A stretch of 64,000 nucleotides of DNA, taken from contig CM043955.1 in NCBI GenBank assembly GCA_014529385.2, positions 153,417,640 through 153,481,639 on the forward strand, in the 5' to 3' direction. This stretch comes from Adiantum capillus-veneris (Eukaryota > Streptophyta > Polypodiopsida > Polypodiales > Pteridaceae). The notes beneath the pieces are model-generated. The model made no database searches and was not told the DNA's origin. It worked only from the letters and a program-made list of their open reading frames with translations. The stretch's first letter is position 1. The number at the start of each line of letters is the position of its first letter. Position numbers and translations under genes: made by a program. Of the stretch, positions 11,424 through 21,167 are shown piece by piece.

Positions 11424-11603
11424 CCATTCACACTTGGGCGCCCATACTTAGCCAACTAACTCCTTGAATATTCCAGTTAGAGTGCGCCTGTCATCGGCGA
11501 TCACCCTTACCCTGTTCCTATTGGTCCGACAAACCCGATACCTGACTCTAAATAATACAACGTTTATAGATCATAGGGTGTCCGTGTGCCGTGAGGGTTA
11601 ACA
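11424..11603 (-). repeat. 3' LTR of Gypsy-2, first 180 bp only
   Basis: It matches 26394-26573, the first 180 bp of the 5' LTR, over its full length with few differences. It begins TGTTAACCCTCACG on the minus strand, directly after a polypurine tract. The rest of the LTR (about 375 bp) is replaced by CACTA copy C at 11423. Confidence 0.9.
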
Positions 11604-11615
11604 TGCCCCCCTTCC
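11604..11615 (-). other. Polypurine tract of Gypsy-2
   Basis: The minus strand reads GGAAGGGGGGCA immediately before the LTR start, the expected site and composition for plus-strand priming. Confidence 0.85.
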
Positions 11616-12969
11616 TAATGTAGATTCCGTCCTCGGAAGCTATCCAGTTGAAGCTCGTTCGTCGAGATGGAAGAGTAGTCGACATGGATGTGCGTAGCCT
11701 TCTTCAATCACTGCAAAATCAAACAACATTGCCACAGTAATTGCATTCTCATATACAATTAAAAATCATATGCAATAGACAGACAAAGTGATTGGTAACA
11801 TAATTTAGACAATTTTTCAGCAATAAACATTAAATTGCAATATAATCAAATGCATAAACAGATGTAAAGGTAAAAAATTAAACAAGTCGGGGGTCGCTAA
11901 TTTAACGGTCAAAAGGCACTAGAGCTCGACTATTAATACCATGGGTAACTTCTCAATTTTTTCTGGTCAATTAAGTTGTTTAATCGCGAGAGCCAAGTAT
12001 TTGATGTTCGAGGGCTGACTAGAGGCTATACCTAGAAGACCTTGTAGTTAAGCTACAATAAAAGGAATTTCTCATGAAATCATCGCCTGACTGATTACCT
12101 TTTCTTTGATCCCCCAAAGTCTTTTCACATTGATTCAATTTTGATGTGTGTGCTTATTTTGTACGCCTTGGGTTTTTTGCTTTTCAAGGAAAAGCGCCCA
12201 CACTGGGAACCTCTAGGGCTCTAGTACCATAGGCGATACATGTGAGTGAAGTACCAATTTAAGCAGGGATTTCTCTTCCAGCTTAAAATTTTACATTGTG
12301 GCACTTTGATTTTTTGTTTGTTCATTTTCAGCATTTTAATTTTGTAACTTTGGGGGGTCATATAACACTGTTACCCTCCCCAGGCTCATCACATTAGTAA
12401 AATCCCTTTATAATACTTAAGCTAAAGGTCAATAGGGTTAAGCCCACTAGAAAGCCCTAGTACATTTCACACAATGCTGCCTAAATCGGATTAAGAACCT
12501 AAGTAACCATTGTTTATTAGGAAGGCATTCCCCATGGTATTAAGAGAAGATTTCTAATACCTAGCTTGGTCAAACTAGCTTAGTCGGACTGCTTGATTTT
12601 TAAACCTAGACAAGTGATTATGACAAAACATTACATTGAATTAAATGTTTGATACTAAGCAAATGCGCTGAATATTATGCTACCAATCACAATCAAAGCA
12701 GACAAACATGGATGCAAAAAGATAAGGGCAATGCTAATGGACATAAAACACCTGTTTGTGTTGATGGTCGCGCTTGATTTGAAGTGTGAACGAGAGAAAG
12801 GTTCCATGAAGGTCCAAATCCTATCAATAGAAACACGCTCCTGTACACACTAGGAAACAAAAGGAATACCTCCAGAAGGCACATTAGTGGAAAAAGGTAC
12901 CAACACTTATTGAACACAACAAAAAACATAAGGAACCCTAACCTAATTATTTGCACTCCCCTTAAAGAG
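11616..12969 (-). other. 3' untranslated region of Gypsy-2
   Basis: About 1.35 kb between the acidic ORF and the polypurine tract shows no coding potential on either strand. It is A/T-rich without clear tandem repeats. Confidence 0.5.
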
Positions 12970-13428
12970 TCAAGGGAATAGGATATTGTAGAGGTTGGGG
13001 GGAAACCCTAAGGCTAAACCCCTATCCTCGTCGTCGAGATAAACAAAGTCATCATCCATGAGACCATATGTGCCATCCGTGTAGTCATGTAAATTTTCTT
13101 CTTCATCATAGGTGCCCATGTTTACTAAGAAGGTCACTAGACGCCTATAGTCATCTTGGTCAAAAGGGTAGGCTTGTGCAATGGGAGAAACGCTCTCTAC
13201 TAAGTATGGATCAGACGTGGTCAAGAGACGTATCAACCATTCTAACTCCTCAAAATTCCTCTCACATGCTAGCGTACCTATCAAATCCCATTCACATGCA
13301 AGCACTGGAAAGACCATGTGAAACATTTGTGAAAAGTAACGAGGGTACCTCTCACCCAAGGCAGGAGTGGATGACTCTAGCGTACTAGCCATATCTGTAC
13401 ATGCAAATAGATGATGGTTAGAGTGCAA
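12970..13428 (-). CDS. Acidic 3' ORF of Gypsy-2, function unknown
   Basis: The open frame is 152 codons, on the element's sense strand between the polyprotein and the 3' LTR. A second ATG at codon 13 (MASTLESS) may be the start. The C-terminal third is strongly acidic (YDEEENLHDYTDG, DDDFVYLDDEDRG). The middle has a helix-like Leu-rich stretch (EELEWLIRLL). No transmembrane segment or viral envelope feature is seen. It sits in a different frame from the polyprotein and is uninterrupted, unlike the polyprotein. A weakly similar ORF lies at 8083-8493. Confidence 0.5.
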   Translation of the reverse strand: MHSNHHLFACTDMASTLESSTPALGERYPRYFSQMFHMVFPVLACEWDLIGTLACERNFEELEWLIRLLTTSDPYLVESVSPIAQAYPFDQDDYRRLVTFLVNMGTYDEEENLHDYTDGTYGLMDDDFVYLDDEDRGLALGFPPNLYNILFP

Positions 13429-13780
13429 ATATTACAACGGGCGTGTTCTTGCATAATTTGTTTTTATGATTTGTGTGATGGCTCTTGCTCTTTTACTTTT
13501 TTATCTTGTTTTTGTGAGTATAAGGCTTTATATATACATTCCCTAAGATCGGAGATTAAGAGGTCAGGGAGAAAGGTTGAGAGGGAAGCAAGTGAATGAT
13601 GGATGTCCACAAACACTCCTCCCTTCCTTGGGTAGATTATACCGTTTGAAATGAGCTTGTCACCCTTTGAAACCAATTGTTCCAGTTGGTAATAGGTGAG
13701 GATTTTTGCCAGTAGTTTTCTATTACCCTAGGTGCCTCGTCAAGTTGCAAGGGTGGTAAGGTACTCTCCCAGGATCGAAC

Positions 13781-14098
13781 TTAAAGTGTTTTATCAGGTG
13801 ATTCTTGAACACTGGGAGGTGTGGATTCTTTTGTATCTTCATTGAGGTCCATTACTATAGATGGAGGCTGTGTAGAAGCTTTTACTTCTATGGATGTATT
13901 ACATGAGGAGCTAGAAGCTTCATGGAACTCCCCCCTTCCTGAGCTAGGTGGAATAAATTGAGTTTGCCTTGGAGCCCAAACTAGCTCTGGACTAGGTGTG
14001 TAGCATTCTGTGATCTTTCCCTTTCCACGGTCTGCCATTGGCTTTAGCGTTACACTGTTCGACTCATATGGGTTTGTTGTCGATAGGGAAGGACACAT
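13781..14098 (-). pseudogene. C-terminal tail of the Gypsy-2 polyprotein
   Basis: This 105-codon stretch is in the same frame as the polyprotein and is separated from it only by a TAA at 14114-14116 and five codons. It is Ser/Pro/Thr-rich and has no recognisable domain. It may be the true C terminus of the precursor or a separate ORF starting at the ATG at 14098. Confidence 0.4.
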
Positions 14099-14113
14099 TT
14101 TACGTTTAGGTAC

Positions 14114-14850
14114 TTAAATTTGCTCATTTCCATCATAGTATCCTTGGGCTTTTAATAGTCGTTTAGGAATCCAGCGCCACATTTTCTTACATTTCTTGGA
14201 GCGAGTGGGACGTTTCTTACGAGGCTTCCGTTTTTTAGCATCAGCCATGGTTACTAAAGAAGCTTTAGGGACCCACTTGTATGCTTTCTTTGTTATATTA
14301 GGATGGTTTTTGTGTGTCTCAAGCTTTCTTTCAACTACATCAGTTACAGATCTAGAGAGTTGGGCTATGGGGACGTATGGTTCAACCTCCTGGACATGCA
14401 ATGTCTTGTGTTTTATTTCCTTAGGCAATATCTCAGGGACTATGGCTTGAGTGGTAGGGATAAGAGTTGGTTTTTGCGTTGTGACACCCCCAGTCCCCCA
14501 ATCAATAGTGCATTTGGTGGCTATCATCCACGTGCATCCTAGGTTTATATTACCCTCCATAGTTCCAGTAGGCATGACCAAAAAGTCTTGAGCTACAATT
14601 CCTTTGTCATAACTGACAGAAGTGTGCCAGATTCCAAAAACCGTAGTTTTTTTCTTGTTGACACCCTTGACTTGGATAATACTCTCAGATAGAGGTGGCT
14701 TCCCTTACTGACACCACACCCCATAGGATAGCATATTATATTTAGCACCCGTGTCCAATAAGGCATTATATAGCACTTTTCCATAGGCACTATTTAACTC
14801 AATAGGGTATCGTAGAGGTGTGTCAGAGTCCAACCAATCCTCTTCGATTT
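14114..14850 (-). pseudogene. Second retropepsin-like domain, downstream of integrase (Gypsy-2)
   Basis: After the integrase and a coiled, charged linker the polyprotein encodes YNALLDTGAKYNMLSYGVW, then after about 60 residues QDFLVMP and NLGCTWMIATKCTIDW. This is the order of an aspartic-protease fold: D-T-G loop, then hydrophobic-Leu-Gly with a following Trp. A TAA at 14705-14707 interrupts it just after the DTG strand. The region ends in a very basic tail (KKRKPRKKRPTRSKKCKK) that could bind nucleic acid. A protease domain already exists upstream of RT, so this copy is extra. The fold assignment is by motif only. Confidence 0.6.
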
Positions 14851-15009
14851 CCACGTGGAATGCATTTGTGACTCCAAGGTTAGCCTCTCGTTTTTGTCTT
14901 ATACGTTGTTGTCGCTCCTTAGCCTCAGCTTGAGCTTGAATTTTCTTTAACTCGGTTTGTGCTTTGGCGGCCTTCTTTTGATGAATGGCCCATAGTTCTT
15001 CTTGGCTTA

Positions 15010-16150
15010 AAGGATCATAATATCTTTTGAATTTACTCCCATTGAGGAATCCAATGATTTCAACTCCATCAAGAGTTTCCACACGAAGGGTACCTTGTGG
15101 GGTAATTTCACATACTCTATATGGTCCTTTACCAGCATATTTCAACTTTTTCTTCTCTTTACGTACTCCATACATAAGGACTTTATCACCAACTTTGATG
15201 TCCTTGTCCTTCACATGGCAATCAAACCACTTCTTTCTCCTATCCTTTTCCACAAGAGCATTTTGCACAGCCAACTGTCTCTCTTCGTCTAGTTTTTCTA
15301 AGATATACAAACGCTCGGTTAAGGGGTTACCATTCCATCCTTCTTGCGAAGCTACCCTAAGACTAGGAATGACAAACTCCCAAGGCATAACCGCTTCTTG
15401 GCCGTATACCATTTTGAATGGCGTACAATTAATGGCCACTTTATAAGCAGTACGATAAGCCCATAGAGCAGATGTCAACTTCAAATCCCAATCAGTGCGA
15501 TGAGCTTCTACCGTCTTGGTTAAAATAGAGATTAGAGTCTTGTTGGTGCTCTCGGCTTGTCCATTAGCTTGCGGGTAATAAGGTGTAGACTTATGGTGGG
15601 ATATCATAAAGGTCGTGGTAAGCTCTCTTATTACCTCATTTATAAAATGGGTACCATTATCACTAACAATTTCAAAAGGGCAACCAAATCTTGTGATAAT
15701 GTTCTCAAAAAGAAACTTAGCTGTTGTCCTCGCGTCAGCTTTTTGTGAAGCCTTAGCTTCAGCCCACTTTGTTACATAGTCCGTAGCAACTAGAATATAT
15801 CGAGATTGAGTGTTGCGAGCTGCGGGACTAATTGGACCTACAAAGTCTAAGCCCCATTTTTCAAATGGTTGGGTTACTTTAATAGGATGTAAGGGAATTC
15901 TATCTTTGCGCTGTGTGGTCTTGTAACGTTGGCACTCATCACACCCTTTTGTAAAAAGTGATGCATCCTTAAATAAAGTTGGCCACCAATAGCCTGATTG
16001 CAGCACCTTTCTAGCAGTCAGGTCTCCTGAAAAATGTCCTCCTGCTATGCCCATATGTGCTTCTTGCAAGATATACAAATATTCATCCTCGCGGGCACAA
16101 CGCCTAAGAATATCATCCTTGCCTAGTCTATACAGAGTTCCGGCAATCAA
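15010..16150 (-). pseudogene. Integrase of Gypsy-2
   Basis: An N-terminal zinc-binding HHCC region (HMGIAGGHFSG ... CDECQRYK) is followed by the catalytic core with the three acidic residues in LDFVGP, SDNGTHF and AESTNK at DD35E-like spacing. A C-terminal GKGPYRVCEI segment resembles the GPY/F domain. It would insert the cDNA into the genome. This part is continuous, with no stop. The frame continues into a Gln/Lys/Glu-rich linker and the second protease-like domain. Confidence 0.92.
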
Positions 16151-16319
16151 ATAATAGGGTTCACATTCTTTTACTAGCCTGCGAGCGATATCCTTACGAA
16201 GTTCCTTGGGTGGAAAACCATTAACTAAAAAGTTAACAATGTTCTCACTCCATTCAGGCATAGTCTCAACTATGAATAGGGAAGTATCGGGTAATTCATC
16301 ATCAACTCCTGTAGGGGCT

Positions 16320-17570
16320 TCACCATTGGGTATGCGGGACAAATGATCAGCCATGACGTGCCTTTTACTGGGTCTCACTACAATCGTGAAATCAAACTCC
16401 AGAAGAATTAACAACCATCGTGTGATTCTTCCTGTGGAGCATGGCTTGTTTACCAGAAACAGCAACGCTTGATGATCCACATAAAATACAAACTTGTTTG
16501 CCAGAAGGTAGTAGCAAAATTTCTTTACTGCATAAACCATTGCTAAACCTTCTCACTCTGTAGTGGTGTAGTTCCTTTCAGCATCGTTCAATTGACGGCT
16601 TGCAAAGCTAATGGGATAGTCCAATTTATGTTCTCCTGGTTGAGTGAGAACACACCCAATAGCAAAGTTTGATGCATCAATATGCACATGGAAAATGACA
16701 TCCCAGTTAGGTGTCCTTAAAATCGGAGCACTTGCTAGTGTTTTCTTCAATTGTTCATAGGCCTGGTCACACTCTTCAGTCCATTTAAATTCAATGAGAA
16801 GCTTGTACAAAGGACGTGCTATCTCAGCGAAAAATAAAATAAACCGTCGATAATAACCCACGTGTCCCATGAACCTTTGAACTCCCTTGTAATTGGTTGG
16901 TGGTGGTAACTCTAGAATCACTTTAATTTTTCTCTCATTGGTTGAGATACCATTCTTAGATACTATATGCCCTAAAATAACTCCATGCTTGACCCAAAAT
17001 TGGCATTTGAACGGGTTCAATGAGATACGATATAACCTACACTTTTCAAACACCTTCCGCAAACATGATAGATGTTCTTTCCAAGAAGAGTAAACACAAA
17101 GGTCGTCTAAGAAAGCTTCACAAAACTCTCTCAAATATTCTTTAAAAGTAGTGTTTATTAATCGTTGGAATGTAGCAGGGGCATTTGTTAAGCCAAAAGC
17201 CATCACACGAAATGCAAACACGCCAAATTCTGTGATGAAGGCAGTTTTAGCTTGGTCCTCTAGCGCTATCGTGATTTGGTTGTAGCCTGAGTACCCATCT
17301 AGAAAGCTATAAGCTTCCTTGCCTGCAACTCTTTCGAGTACATGTTCGGAATATGGTAGGGGGTAATGGTCTCTTCTAGTAACTGCATTAACTTTTTTGA
17401 GGTCCACGCACACCCTGAGTTTCCCATTCTTTTTTGGCACGATAACTATTGGACACACCCATTCAGAGTGTTCAATAGGATATATGAACCCACATTTGAT
17501 AAGCTTGTCTAGTTCTTCTTGAATGATCCTTGCGTACTTAGGATTCATCGGGTAGGGTCTTTGTTGTACG
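16320..17570 (-). pseudogene. Reverse transcriptase and RNase H of Gypsy-2
   Basis: RT blocks appear in order: VQQRPYPMNPKY, SEWVCPIVIVPKKNGKLRVCVD, DHYPLPY, FLDGYSGYNQI, FGLTNAPATFQRL, EAFLDDLCVYSS (catalytic DD near 17105) and LGHIVSKNGI. RNase H follows with FHVHIDASNFAIGCVLTQ, ISFASRQLNDAERNYTTTE and YVDHQALLFLVN. One TGA at 16553-16555 replaces the conserved Arg of the TTERE motif, as expected for CGA to TGA. Otherwise the frame is unbroken. Confidence 0.95.
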
Positions 17571-18700
17571 GGCTTCGCAGTGCTAATCATAGGGATTGTA
17601 TGTTGGACCACAGAAGGTGGAACACCTTTCATATCATGGTATGTCCAAGCGAATATGTCCTTGAATTCCTTGAGAAGCTCTTTGAGGACCGCCTCTTCAA
17701 CTTCTGTGAGGTCTTGGGCAATAAAAACAGGTTTTGATTCTTCACCGGGGTTGGCTAATTCTATTTCTTTAACTATTGCCAGACCATCATAGATTCCATT
17801 ATTCCCATCGATAGGTATTCTTTGGTCTTTTGTGTACACAACCTTTGCTTCCCCTGTGGTGTAAGATTTGAAATGTTCTGGTGCAGGATGCAAGTCTGTG
17901 GATTCTGGTTGTGCTTTGGTCTGTGCTTCCATTTCTGCTTTCTTGTGTTGTCGAGCTAACTCTTGGTTTTGACGCCTCCTTGCAGTGCGGCTCAACTTTG
18001 GCTTGTCTATGGTCTCTAATTGGGCTATGTCATGGGGTTGTGGTCTACACCACATAACATTTTGGAGATATTCACCCCAATCGTCTACCAATTTTCGATG
18101 AGCATCACATGCTCCTATATAACTGAGCCATTCTGCTGAGGATCTCTTCTTTTTTATCCTAGCACGTACATTGGCTCGATATCGACGCCTCTTAAAGTTT
18201 TTCTTTTTATTATTTGAGACCTGATTTTGATTTGCATTTAGATCTGGCTCACTAAAGGAGTCCTCGTTGGTGTCCTCTTCACTCTCGGAGGAGCTATCAT
18301 CGGTTGATGTGCTCGGTCCTTCCGAATGTTTTGACTCTGAACTTGCTCCACTCTCTAATTCATGAGATTCAGAATCCGTTTCACTCTGGGAGTCAGTGTC
18401 TGAGTCGTGTTGGTCAAAGTCTTCTATTGAGCTATCGGTGTCATTGTCAGATTGGTCTACAATTGCCTTGCCCTTAGAAGATGCATGTATGGCACTTATC
18501 ATGTTCAGAGGTGCAATTTGTGGTACCTCTTCCCCCTCTGGTGTGACCCAAGTGGTTCCTCTATTTCCCCAGGTATCTATGGTTGCAGCTAGGTGTACCC
18601 AGTCTACGTTGTCTGATTCCGTCATACCCGATAACACATCCATGTAAGGAGAATCTTGGCCAATGTCTGTATCCTTCTTACAAGTGTAACAATATTGTAG
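17571..18700 (-). pseudogene. Acidic linker between protease and RT of Gypsy-2
   Basis: The polyprotein here encodes a long Ser/Asp/Glu-rich segment (SSSESEEDTNEDSFSEPD) followed by a basic KKKNFKRRRYR patch. It has no enzymatic motif. The frame is open throughout. Such acidic-then-basic linkers are uncommon in gypsy polyproteins and may be particular to this family. Confidence 0.5.
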
Positions 18701-19258
18701 TGGGGCCGAGTGAACTGTGGTGTCAGAGCGATGATCAATAATGGTTTTACTCCCTAAGGGGTGTACCTTACCAGTCAATAAATCCACTCTAAGGACAGAG
18801 TCTTGGAATTGCAAATAGACATGATTTTTAGACCAATCATGAACCATTTGTGCTTCCCTCATGAATGGTCGTCCTAAAATCATTTCATATGACATAAGGT
18901 GTTTAGAGAAATCCATTACAATGAACGTATGTCATACCTTGTGTCCTAGAACTTTGATCTTAAGATCCTTGAGCATCCCCATAGGTTTGGCTATGGTACC
19001 ATTTGCCATCTTTACCACAATGTTAGTAACACTGAGGCGGGGTTTTCCCATGGATTCCCAACAATATTTTGTAACGATGCTAACTCCCGCACCACCATCA
19101 AGAATTCCCTTTATAGTTAATCCCTTGGTAGTGATGGGTAGGGTCGCATTAGACTCGTCGCCTTCAAAATACTGCCCTAATTCGTTAACGGGTACCTTGA
19201 TCACAGACTCGTGTCCATCTAAGTCAAGTGATTGCACATGATTTTCCTCATCAATCAT
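18701..19258 (-). pseudogene. First protease domain of Gypsy-2 (DGG active-site variant)
   Basis: The motif IKGILDGGAGVSIV stands where Gypsy-1 has AILDSGVGIAIA, so the usual Ser/Thr of D-S/T-G is Gly (one base change, AGT to GGT, would explain it). Downstream, MILGRPFMREAQMVHDW matches the Gypsy-1 sequence closely. A TGA at 18932-18934 splits the domain between these motifs. DGG variants are known in some plant gypsy lineages, so loss of activity is not certain. Confidence 0.75.
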
Positions 19259-19381
19259 AATCGAGTCATGCCTATTTGGTTGCGCAAACTGCGGTAATCC
19301 TGTTCGTAGCTCTCCGTTAAGGAATGCTCGAAGTGCAAGGAATAACTCAGGATCTCCATACAGCTTTGCTATGATCGTGGT

Positions 19382-20194
19382 TCAGACCTCAGAAGACATG
19401 AAGTCCACTAGTTTGGCAACATTCATTGGCATTTTGCAGGGTGTAGGTCCTTGACTAGGAACTGGTGAGGATGGAATCTCATATCCCTCAATGGGATCAG
19501 GTATTCCTTCGTTAAACATCCTTTCCAACAAGAAGGGTGTATGCTCACTTTCTGATATCCCGTCCTCACTCCCTTCTTGGATGATACTAGATATGGCTAA
19601 CGGTCTATGGTTCATGTGGGGTGGATGAACTTGCGTGGGAAACACCGTGTCATGAATTTTGACATGCATGGGTTCTAGTTCTAGTTTCCTTTGAGTCTCC
19701 TCCACTAAACCTCTTAGATGTTTCACCTGCTCAATCTCGTCTACTGGGTTTGGGTACGTCCCAATCTTCTTTTTACGATTCTTCCCTTTTTGCCCCTGCA
19801 GTTTATCTTGGGGGTCTTGGATTGGATTTGGAAACACTTGTGGTGTTTTCAGAGGCTCTTTATGGTTTTCTCTTATTCGGTTTTCATTTGGTTCCATGTT
19901 ACGATTTTCTTTGTCGGTCTTTCCCTTTGTGGTATTGGTTCTAGTCTCCATTGTCTCGATTGAATCTGAATCATCCACGAGGTCATTCATATACACGGGG
20001 TCATCTCCTGTTCCTATGTTTGTTTTGGAACTTGGCTTTGAATTTCCCGTATTCTGCGACCTCTTCCTTCGTGTCTTCTTTTTCTTTGCTTGGATAACTG
20101 ACGCGGTATCTCTCTCTTCGAGGATATGGCCTGGCCCTTGAAGCATGGACCGTGTAATCGCATAAGCGGGTGCGACGGGTGGTATTGGCGCCAT
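19382..20194 (-). pseudogene. Gag-protease linker of Gypsy-2, truncated upstream
   Basis: This open frame of 270 codons is rich in Lys, Glu, Asn and Pro. It corresponds by position and by the AYAITRSM phrase to the linker of Gypsy-1. It ends in a TGA at 19382-19384, after which the same frame continues into the protease. Upstream of 20194 the element sequence stops at CACTA copy A, so gag and its zinc knuckles are missing. The ATG at 20194 may be fortuitous. Confidence 0.6.
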
Positions 20195-20195
20195 C

Positions 20196-20464
20196 GACCC
20201 AAAAGTACTGGTGAAATGTCTTCAGAAGATAGGGAAGAAGGTGGCTCTTCAGGGCGGCAAGAGTCACTACATCCCCGACACAATGACCATCTAGACAACC
20301 TCTAGTCATTCAACAGCAACTTCAAAGTTAGTAACAAGAGCAAGAACGGTCTAAAGGGCCAATTGCTGTCGTCAGATGTGGATGGAGATGAGGCAGCGTT
20401 ACCGCATGAAGTTAACTCTCACATCTTTAGTGATGAGAATGCCAACTCTTGCTGAGTTATGTGA
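20196..20464 (+). pseudogene. Captured HIPP-type metallochaperone fragment (copy A)
   Basis: The first part encodes IDPKVLVKCLQKIGKKV, the second half of a heavy-metal-associated (HMA) domain as found in plant HIPP proteins (consensus VDPxKVLKxxxxxGKKAE). In a shifted frame the 3' part ends HIFSDENANSC followed by TGA, GTT, ATG, TGA. HIPP proteins typically end in FSDENPNACSxM, a C-terminal CaaX prenylation box. Here the second position of the box is a TGA, which a single TCA-to-TGA change would explain. The A/T-rich sequence after it is probably the captured 3' UTR. The HMA start is missing here but present in copy B. Confidence 0.75.
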
Positions 20465-21061
20465 AAAATTATGTGTTAAATCAGTTTTAAGGTTCTTATA
20501 ATCCCTGTTAGTTTAGTTCTTTGTTTTTAATATAACATAATTTACGTTAGATTTAGATTTATGTTACATTAGATTAGACTTAGGTTTATTTAGGTTTACC
20601 CACACATACACACACACAAACATACACAAGAAGAAGAGAGTTTTAACGTCGTAGGAAACTATCCCAAAAGACGTTAAAGATTAGGTTAGATGTAGACTTA
20701 CGTTAAATTAGATTTAGGTTTATTTTTAGTTAGATTTACGTTTATTTAGATTTACGCTTATTTACGTTAGATCGAGTCCATGCAAGAATTACTTACAGTT
20801 TAGGGTTTAGAGTTAGACAAACAGTGAAAAGATTTACTGTGAAAAGATGTTAAGATGCTGTGAAGTGCTACAGCTAGAGAAGAGGCAAAGAAGTTTTGTC
20901 CACTATATGCAGTATCATGTAGACGTGGGTCTGTAGATTTCTTGTACCCACAAATATAGGTATTGACCAATAAAGACGAGATTATAACCCGGTGGTTCTG
21001 ATCTCTGAGCACCTCTAGACCGAGGTGTGCGGGGATTGGACATGACTAGAGAATGTGAGGT

Positions 21062-21063
<2 letters not shown>

Positions 21064-21102
<39 letters not shown>
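21064..21102 (+). repeat. (GA)n microsatellite in copy A
   Basis: About 19 GA units lie upstream of the TNP2-like gene. The equivalent array in copy B is a (CT)n at 49953-50007. Confidence 0.95.
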
Positions 21103-21105
<3 letters not shown>

Positions 21106-21167
21106 TACGAAGAATGCCAATAGAATATTAAATTTTTTGTCTAGGTTATAAGATTTTTATCCTCATT

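Noticed and set aside
20150-20200. Primer binding site at GGCGCCAATACC (minus strand)
   Set aside because: The GGCGCC resembles a tRNA-Asp primer site, but no LTR end precedes it and the true primer site of Gypsy-2 is at 25996-26014.
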